Assembly (NCBI RefSeq): GCF_013314975.1
Contig: NZ_JABTYH010000035.1
Span: 1-45,339, forward strand
Reading direction: 5' to 3'
Length of the DNA stretch: 45,339 nucleotides
From: Pseudarthrobacter oxydans
GTDB taxonomy: Bacteria; Actinomycetota; Actinomycetes; Actinomycetales; Micrococcaceae
The position numbers and the translations under genes were made by a program. Below, piece by piece: positions 40,299 through 45,339 of the stretch. The notes under the pieces were generated by a model that worked only from the letters and a program-made list of their open reading frames with translations, was not told where the DNA came from and searched no databases. Position 1 is the first letter of the stretch. Each line of letters starts with the position of its first letter.

Positions 40299-41909
40299 AT
40301 GGGCAATCACGCGGTATCCGGGAAGGACGCCACAGGCCCCAAAAGTTTGTGCCTGACCGCTGTGCGTGCCGTGGCGGCCAGCGGGGTGCTGGCCATGGCC
40401 GTCTGGGCGGTGAACCCCTCCGGCAGTGCACCTGAAGCGGGGACCTTGACGGCCTCCGTTATCCGCCCCGGCGCAGGCATGGGTGCCGTGGGGATTCCGG
40501 CTGGTTCCAGTACCGGCACCAGTTCAGACCGGCACGGCAGCAGGGAGTCGGGCGCACCGACGCTGGACGGTCTCGTTGCCGGGCCCCTGACCGCGGCCAT
40601 CCTGAGCGACCCCCAGGTGGAGATCGCCTTTCCCCGTCCGCTGGTGAGTGGCCACGGGGAGGAGACCCCGTCTGCCCTCGCCGTGGAGCTGACAGCGGTG
40701 GGCAGGCCGCCGGCGGGGTATCTGATGGCTCCCCTCAAGCAGCTGGCTCCGTCGTCGCCCTTCGGTTTCCGAGTCAGTCCGTTGTCCGGAGCAGCAGGCG
40801 ATTTCCACCTCGGCCAGGACTATGCGGCTCCCTGCGGCACCCAGGTCCATGCGGCTGACGCGGGAGAGGTCCGCGCGGCGGGCTGGCATCCCTGGGGCGG
40901 CGGCAACCGGGTTGAGATTGACCACGGCAACGGGCTGATCACCACGTACAACCACCTGGAGTCCATCGCCGTCCGCAGCGGGGATTCCGTCAGCGCCGGG
41001 CAGGCCATTGCGCGGGTGGGCTCCACCGGATGGTCGACGGGATGCCACCTGCACTTCGAAACGATCCTCGACGGGCACCACGTGAGCCCACAGAAGTGGC
41101 GCCTGATCGCGCTTAGGCCCTTCGGCGGTGGACCTGCTGACCTGCGGTCCTACCTGCCGGGCACTGACGCTCCGTCCACCGGGCCCATACGCTGGACCAT
41201 CCCCGTGGGCCAGGGCAGCGAGCCTCCGCCGGCTCCCCGCTGGGTCAAAGCGACGACGACGACGGCCGGGTCTCCGTCTTCGCCAGCGTCCTGGCTGTCG
41301 ACTCTGAGGCCCGCGGACTCCGGAACGCCGTCACCGACTGCATGGGCCGGGTATGGCACGCCGACGCCATCCGCGACGGAGACTGGGACTGGTACGCCGT
41401 CGCCGTCCCCGACGGAGACTGGGACTGGTACGCCGTCGCCGTCCCCGACGGAGAGTGAGACTGGCACGCCGTCGCCGTCCCCGACGGAGACGGGCACACC
41501 GACCCCGTCCCCGACGGAGACGGGCACACCGACCCCGACGCCGACGGAGACGGGCACACCGACCCCGACGGATCCGGGAACGGGAACACCGACACCGGTT
41601 GAGCCGGCACCCGCGCCGGTTGAGCCCGCGCCGGTTGAGCCCGCGCCCGTCGAGCCTGTACCCGTGCCGGTTGAGCCTGTACCGGTCGAGCCTGCACCCA
41701 CGCCGGTTGAGCCTGTACCGGTCGAGCCTGCACCCACGCCGGTCGACCCTGTACCGGTCGAACCCGCACCCACGCCGGTTGAGCCCGTCCCGGTCGAACC
41801 CGCGCCGGCACCCACAGCGACTTTTTCCGTCGAACCGGTTCCGGCACCGAGTGAGACCACCGAACCGGTGCCGCTGCCAACCGGCACGACCGCGACCCAG
41901 GAGCCCTAG
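40299..41909 (+). CDS. Exported M23 peptidase with Pro/Thr/Glu repeat tail
   Basis: A 536-residue probable cell-wall endopeptidase. An N-terminal hydrophobic segment (AVRAVAASGVLAMAVWAV, ~21-38) is a signal or anchor. The LytM/M23 domain (~155-270) has the zinc ligands His170 and Asp174 in FHLGQDYAAPCGT and the HLHFE motif at 250-254. After ~350 comes a tail of SPTETGTPTP units and then VEPAP/VEPVP units, which could span the wall. I chose the ATG at 40299 with GGAG upstream; a longer frame from 40074 overlaps the divergent gene and lacks family support. The active site is complete, so it may cleave peptidoglycan cross-links. Confidence 0.9.
   Translation: MGNHAVSGKDATGPKSLCLTAVRAVAASGVLAMAVWAVNPSGSAPEAGTLTASVIRPGAGMGAVGIPAGSSTGTSSDRHGSRESGAPTLDGLVAGPLTAAILSDPQVEIAFPRPLVSGHGEETPSALAVELTAVGRPPAGYLMAPLKQLAPSSPFGFRVSPLSGAAGDFHLGQDYAAPCGTQVHAADAGEVRAAGWHPWGGGNRVEIDHGNGLITTYNHLESIAVRSGDSVSAGQAIARVGSTGWSTGCHLHFETILDGHHVSPQKWRLIALRPFGGGPADLRSYLPGTDAPSTGPIRWTIPVGQGSEPPPAPRWVKATTTTAGSPSSPASWLSTLRPADSGTPSPTAWAGYGTPTPSATETGTGTPSPSPTETGTGTPSPSPTESETGTPSPSPTETGTPTPSPTETGTPTPTPTETGTPTPTDPGTGTPTPVEPAPAPVEPAPVEPAPVEPVPVPVEPVPVEPAPTPVEPVPVEPAPTPVDPVPVEPAPTPVEPVPVEPAPAPTATFSVEPVPAPSETTEPVPLPTGTTATQEP
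41360..41815. repeat. Low-complexity repeats encoding the M23 tail
   Basis: The first part repeats CCGACGGAGACTGGGAC- and CCGACGGAGACGGGCACA-like 18-24 bp units. The second repeats CCGGTTGAGCC-like 12-15 bp units. They encode TPSPSPTETG and VEPVPVEPAPTP arrays. The antisense strand is open for 245 codons only because of this repetition. Confidence 0.85.
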
Positions 41910-42011
41910 GACCCACCCGGAGGTTCACCCAGGAAACTCCAAGCCCGGACCAGTACACTGGTTCGCCGGTAACGAATTCCAGGCATGAACAATTCTCCGA
42001 GGACGCAACCT

Positions 42012-42497
42012 GTGACATCCCTGTACCCGATCCCCCTGACCCTGAACGACGGCACCACCACTGACTTTGGCATGTTCAAGGGAAAAGTGGTGATGGTGGT
42101 GAACGTCGCCTCCAACTGCGGGTTCACGCCCCAGTACGCCGGTCTGGAGACGCTCTACGAAAAGTTCAGGGACCGCGGGTTCGAGATCCTTGGCGTCCCG
42201 TGCAACCAGTTCGCCGGGCAGGAACCTGGCAGTGACAGCGAGATCGCCGAGTTCTGCCAGCGGAACTTCGGGGTGACATTCCCCTTGACCGTTAAGGCGG
42301 ACGTCCGCGGCAGGAGCCAGCACCCGCTGTACGCGGAACTCACCAACTTCAAGACAGGACTTCTGCCCGGACTGGTGAAGTGGAACTTCGAGAAGTTCCT
42401 CGTCAACCGGGAAGGGGAAGTAGTGGGACGCTTTGCGCCCACAGTGGAACCCGACTCGGCAGAGGTGATCGACGCCATCGAGGGCGCCCTTGGTTAA
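42012..42497 (+). CDS. Glutathione peroxidase (Cys type)
   Basis: A ~161-residue thiol peroxidase of the GPx family that reduces hydroperoxides, in bacteria usually with thioredoxin-like donors. The peroxidatic Cys is in VVNVASNCGFTPQYAGLE, the Gln in PCNQFAGQEPGSDSEIAEFC, and the Trp-Asn in KWNFEKFLVNREGEV. No selenocysteine codon is used. I prefer the GTG at 42012 (VTSLYPIPLTLNDG), which follows GAGGA at 8 nt; an ATG at 41985 would add nine residues and has a weak ribosome site. It stands alone before the phosphoesterase gene. Confidence 0.92.
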   Translation: MTSLYPIPLTLNDGTTTDFGMFKGKVVMVVNVASNCGFTPQYAGLETLYEKFRDRGFEILGVPCNQFAGQEPGSDSEIAEFCQRNFGVTFPLTVKADVRGRSQHPLYAELTNFKTGLLPGLVKWNFEKFLVNREGEVVGRFAPTVEPDSAEVIDAIEGALG

Positions 42498-42661
42498 AAA
42501 ACCGCCGCTGCGCCGAACGCAGCCACGCAAAAGCGCAGTTCTTTCATCTTTTTCCACATCAGCCACGGCGATTTACCCAAAGTTTGCCAAATGTCTGATT
42601 GGATAAACCTTACTGAAGGGTACAAGGGAAGCGCCGTTTCCCACCGACCACAGAGGCAGCA

Positions 42662-43591
42662 ATGGAGCACATCGAGGCCGAACATCCCCGGCCACGCCAC
42701 TTCCTTCTCCACCTGAGCGATCCCCACTTGATGGGAGGTCCGGACCCCCTTTACGGCGTCGTTGACAGCGAAGCCAGGCTCATTCAGCTCTTTGAAGAGG
42801 TCAAGGCCTCCGGTGCACGGCCCGAGGCCGTCATCTTCACGGGAGACCTCGCCGACAAAGGCGATCCTGAGGCCTACGTCAAACTCCGGGCGATCGTCGA
42901 CCCCGCCTGCGAAGAGCTTGGCGCCAAGGTCATCTGGGCGATGGGCAACCACGACAACCGCGCCAACTTCAGGACGGGCCTGCTGGACGAACCCGCCCAT
43001 GACGGGCCCGTGGACAAGAGCTACTTCATCAACGGGCTCCGCGTCATCACCATGGATACCACCGTGCCCGGATGCCACCATGGTGAACTGAGCGCCTCCC
43101 AGCTTGAGTGGCTCACACGGCAACTGGACACTCCGGCCCCCGACGGCACCATCCTGGCGCTGCACCACCCGCCTGTTCCATCAGTCCTGGATCTCTCCGT
43201 CCTGGTGGAGCTGCGGGACCAGGCCTCGCTGGAGGCTGTGGTCCGGAACTCGGACGTCCGCACCATCCTTGCCGGGCACCTGCACTATTCGACCACGGCA
43301 AGCTTTGCCGGCATCCCCGTCTCCGTGGCCTCAGCCAGCTGCTACACCCAGGACCTGAACGTCCCCGCTGGGGGCACCAGGGGCCAGGACAGCGGCCAGT
43401 CCTTCAACCTGGTCCACGTCTACGAGCACACGATCGTTCACTCCGTGGTTCCCATGGGACGTTCGACGACGGTAGGCGAGTACGTCTCCCCGGAAGAGAC
43501 AAAGCGGCGCCTGGACGCCGCCGGGGTCCGGATTCCGGAAAGCGCCAAGCAACGGAGCAGCCCAAAGCTCGGGCTGCCCAGCAGCCGCTAG
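42662..43591 (+). CDS. CpdA-like metallophosphoesterase
   Basis: A 309-residue calcineurin-like phosphoesterase of the CpdA/Icc type that may hydrolyse cyclic nucleotides or other phosphodiesters. Metal motifs in order: HLSDPHLMG (residues ~17-25), TGDLADKGDPEAY, MGNHDNRANF, ILALHHPPV and LAGHLHYS. All five expected blocks are intact. Substrate (cAMP or another) is not readable from sequence. Upstream is an A/T-richer stretch (42570-42610) likely to hold the promoter. A 19-bp perfect hairpin ends the gene. Confidence 0.9.
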   Translation: MEHIEAEHPRPRHFLLHLSDPHLMGGPDPLYGVVDSEARLIQLFEEVKASGARPEAVIFTGDLADKGDPEAYVKLRAIVDPACEELGAKVIWAMGNHDNRANFRTGLLDEPAHDGPVDKSYFINGLRVITMDTTVPGCHHGELSASQLEWLTRQLDTPAPDGTILALHHPPVPSVLDLSVLVELRDQASLEAVVRNSDVRTILAGHLHYSTTASFAGIPVSVASASCYTQDLNVPAGGTRGQDSGQSFNLVHVYEHTIVHSVVPMGRSTTVGEYVSPEETKRRLDAAGVRIPESAKQRSSPKLGLPSSR

Positions 43592-43596
43592 GAGTA

Positions 43597-43638
43597 AAGA
43601 CAAAGGTCCGTGCCGCCAGCGGCACGGACCTTTGTCTT
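43597..43638. terminator. Bidirectional terminator between phosphoesterase and Stealth genes
   Basis: Perfect 19-bp stem (43597-43615 with 43620-43638) and 4-nt loop between convergent genes whose stops are 51 bp apart. Confidence 0.8.
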
Positions 43639-43642
43639 CCGG

Positions 43643-45280
43643 CTATTTTTCCCAGGGCGCCTTGATAGGGAAGTACTTGTCCAGGAAATCGGTGACCTGT
43701 GCAGCGCGCTCGTCGGCAGGCACTTCCGGGAAACTGCCGTCGTTCAGGCAGAAGAAGTCCATGTTCCGCTTGGCCAGGAGCTTGGGCAGGTACTTCAGTC
43801 CCGACTTCATGGTGGTATCAACGTAGCGGACCTTCGCCGCCGTCTGGGTTACTGCCCGGCCGGTGAGCAGTGCGTAGTAGTGGTAGAACGAGTTGGTAAC
43901 GGAAATGTTGTCCGCTGCCCGGAAACGGCTGGCAGCCGTTTTCCGGAACTCCTCCGGGAACTCCCGCTCCATCTTCGACACAACGCTGCGGCGCAACGGT
44001 GCAGCACAGTGCTCCAGGTGTCGGGTGGTGATCCGCCCGAACCGGTTCCACAGCAGCTTCCGGTTGACGCGGGCTGCGTTCTCGAACCCGCTCCGCTCAA
44101 CGGCGTTCTCACCCAGGCCGATCCGGGTTTCCGCCTCGACAAACTTCGTGATGCCGCCGGGCGTGAAAAACAGGTCCGGGCTGACCGGCCGGCCGAAGAA
44201 CATGTCGTCGTTCGAGTACAGGAAGTGCTCCGAGAGGCCTTCGATGTTGTGGAGCTGGCACTCCACCGCCTGCGAATTATGCGTGGGAAGCACCGAGGGG
44301 TCCGAGAAGAACTCTTCACTGCGGACAATGGTCACCGAGGGATGGTCCGCCAGCCACTCAGGGGCCGGTGAGTCCGTGGCGATGAAGATGCGGCGGATCC
44401 ACGGGGCGAACATGTACACGGACCGGAGTGCGTATTTGAGTTCGTTGATCTGCCGGAAACGGGCCTCGTGGTCGTCGCCCTCGCCCAGGACAACGTCCTT
44501 CTGCTGGGCGCGCCGGGCGGCAATGTACTCGGGGGAGCTTCCGTCCACCCAGGAGAACACCAGATCGATGTCGAAGCTGATGTCGCTGGCGTGGTCGGCG
44601 AACATGTTCTCGATGGTGGGCCAGGTGTGGCCGTAACGCTCCACGGTGCCGCGGACGGCATCCTGGCGGAGCAGGGTCCTGCGCGTGAGGGAGTTCTCGA
44701 TCGGCAGGGTGATTTCATTGGCCTTGAAGGACCACAGCTCAATCTGCACACCTGCTGACGAGCCGAACTCGAAGCCGCCGTTGGGTTCCACGCGGGGCCG
44801 GTACAGGCGGAAGATGCGCGCCTGGCGGTTGGTGGAAAGCTCGCCGTCCGCAACCAGCAGCGAGGTCTTCTTCTTGGCATCCACCGTCATGGAGTAGAAA
44901 GGCTCGTCCCGGCAGGCTTCCACCAGGGCCGCCCGCAGTTTCTTCCGGTCTTTCCAGTCCAGGGCAATGACCGGCCGGTCGTTGTTGCCCCTGACCAGCA
45001 GGTACGCCAGGTCCGCGTTGGCTAGCACGTTGCGCACGAACAGGAGGTCCTCCACCATGGCCTGGTAAGGGGTCCTGGTCTGGTTGATCAGCGCGATGCG
45101 GCCCTTATGCGTGATGACATCAGGGCGGGGGTTAAGCCGCTGCTCAGCTTCGGGGGAAGTGATCTCCGCGTGGAATTGTTCCTCTACGGAGGCCTGGCCT
45201 CCGTAGTAGACCTCGTCTTGAACCGGTGCTTCTGTAATGGTCGTCTCCGTGCTCGTCAAAGTATGCGTTCCTACCTGCAT
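43643..45280 (-). CDS. Stealth-family sugar-phosphate transferase
   Basis: A 545-residue protein with all Stealth blocks: CR1 FDIDLVFSWVDGSSPEYI, CR2 RFRQINELKYALRSVYMFAP and RRIFIATDSPAPEWL, CR3 HNSQAVECQLHNIEGLSEHF and LYSNDDMFFG, and a C-terminal CR4 region. The family, which includes GlcNAc-1-phosphotransferase and capsule polymerases such as CpsY, makes hexose-1-phosphate polymers or modifications. The first ~200 residues before CR1 have no recognised domain. There is no membrane segment. No other glycan genes lie in the window, so a capsule or wall role is inferred. The start is uncertain: ATG 45280 or TTG 45259, the latter with a GGTAGGA site. Confidence 0.9.
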   Translation of the reverse strand: MQVGTHTLTSTETTITEAPVQDEVYYGGQASVEEQFHAEITSPEAEQRLNPRPDVITHKGRIALINQTRTPYQAMVEDLLFVRNVLANADLAYLLVRGNNDRPVIALDWKDRKKLRAALVEACRDEPFYSMTVDAKKKTSLLVADGELSTNRQARIFRLYRPRVEPNGGFEFGSSAGVQIELWSFKANEITLPIENSLTRRTLLRQDAVRGTVERYGHTWPTIENMFADHASDISFDIDLVFSWVDGSSPEYIAARRAQQKDVVLGEGDDHEARFRQINELKYALRSVYMFAPWIRRIFIATDSPAPEWLADHPSVTIVRSEEFFSDPSVLPTHNSQAVECQLHNIEGLSEHFLYSNDDMFFGRPVSPDLFFTPGGITKFVEAETRIGLGENAVERSGFENAARVNRKLLWNRFGRITTRHLEHCAAPLRRSVVSKMEREFPEEFRKTAASRFRAADNISVTNSFYHYYALLTGRAVTQTAAKVRYVDTTMKSGLKYLPKLLAKRNMDFFCLNDGSFPEVPADERAAQVTDFLDKYFPIKAPWEK

Positions 45281-45339
45281 GATAGCCGGGCGGCCTAAAC
45301 AGCAGGTTTCGGGCAGGATGCCCGGGGCCGGGGAACCGG

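Noticed and set aside
41150..41887. A 245-codon antisense frame encoding Gly/Ser/Thr repeats, like a structural protein
   Set aside because: It is produced by the repeats of the M23 tail read backwards. The plus-strand frame has signal, catalytic motifs and a ribosome site.
42012..42497. Selenocysteine form of glutathione peroxidase
   Set aside because: The peroxidatic position in ASNCGFT is encoded by a Cys codon, not TGA.

Overview
This is chromosomal DNA from a high-GC Gram-positive actinobacterium, most like the Micrococcaceae (Arthrobacter/Pseudarthrobacter group). Signs are the strong G/C bias at third codon positions, GGAGG-type ribosome sites mixed with leaderless starts behind TANNNT -10 boxes, actinobacterial families (GAF-ANTAR, DUF3151, SSI-type inhibitors, MpaB/DUF2236, Stealth), and the grouping pyrE / trmH / fba / DUF3151 / purA, which I recall (unchecked) lying close together in mycobacteria too. 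The genus is inference. No phage, insertion sequence, integrase or CRISPR array was seen; most of the window is core genome.

Layout. 1-4.1 kb: end of an ankyrin-repeat gene, then a minus-strand operon for a 3-oxoacid CoA-transferase (A and B subunits) and an SCP2-type thiolase, facing a divergent IclR regulator across a region with three similar operator-like boxes. 4.1-8.4 kb: nadE and pyrE (divergent), a GAF-ANTAR regulator, a STAS-like protein and a Tat-exported alpha/beta hydrolase. 8.4-15.3 kb: HAD phosphatase, trmH-type methylase, fba, DUF3151, a uracil-DNA-glycosylase-like protein, a secreted M14 carboxypeptidase and purA. 15.4-17.5 kb: DUF1508 protein and an ECF sigma factor overlapping a single-pass membrane protein that is probably its anti-sigma factor. 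17.6-21.8 kb: small enzymes and conserved unknowns, and three copies of a 60-bp palindromic repeat around a DUF503 gene and a broken DUF559-like gene. 21.8-25.2 kb: purS-purQ-purL.

25.4-31.4 kb: a secreted subtilase of about 1040 residues, followed on the opposite strand by two genes with SSI-like (subtilisin inhibitor) domains, a '3-methyladenine glycosylase'-labelled gene and an OhrR-like MarR regulator. 31.5-38.7 kb: two small paralogous proteins, lysC, recR, a dnaX with a very long low-complexity tail, the SRP RNA and a YqfO/NIF3-insert-like protein. 39-45.3 kb: tRNA-Ser(GGA), an MpaB oxygenase, an M23 peptidase with a Pro/Thr/Glu repeat tail, glutathione peroxidase, a CpdA-like phosphoesterase and a Stealth sugar-phosphate transferase.

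The least ordinary signals are the 60-bp palindrome family (one copy split by a 57-bp nested hairpin), the consistent TANNNT-N6/7-ATG/GTG spacing in eleven genes, the ECF sigma/membrane-protein pair with a possible BldN-like promoter followed at once by a terminator-like hairpin, and the subtilase with SSI-like genes beside it.
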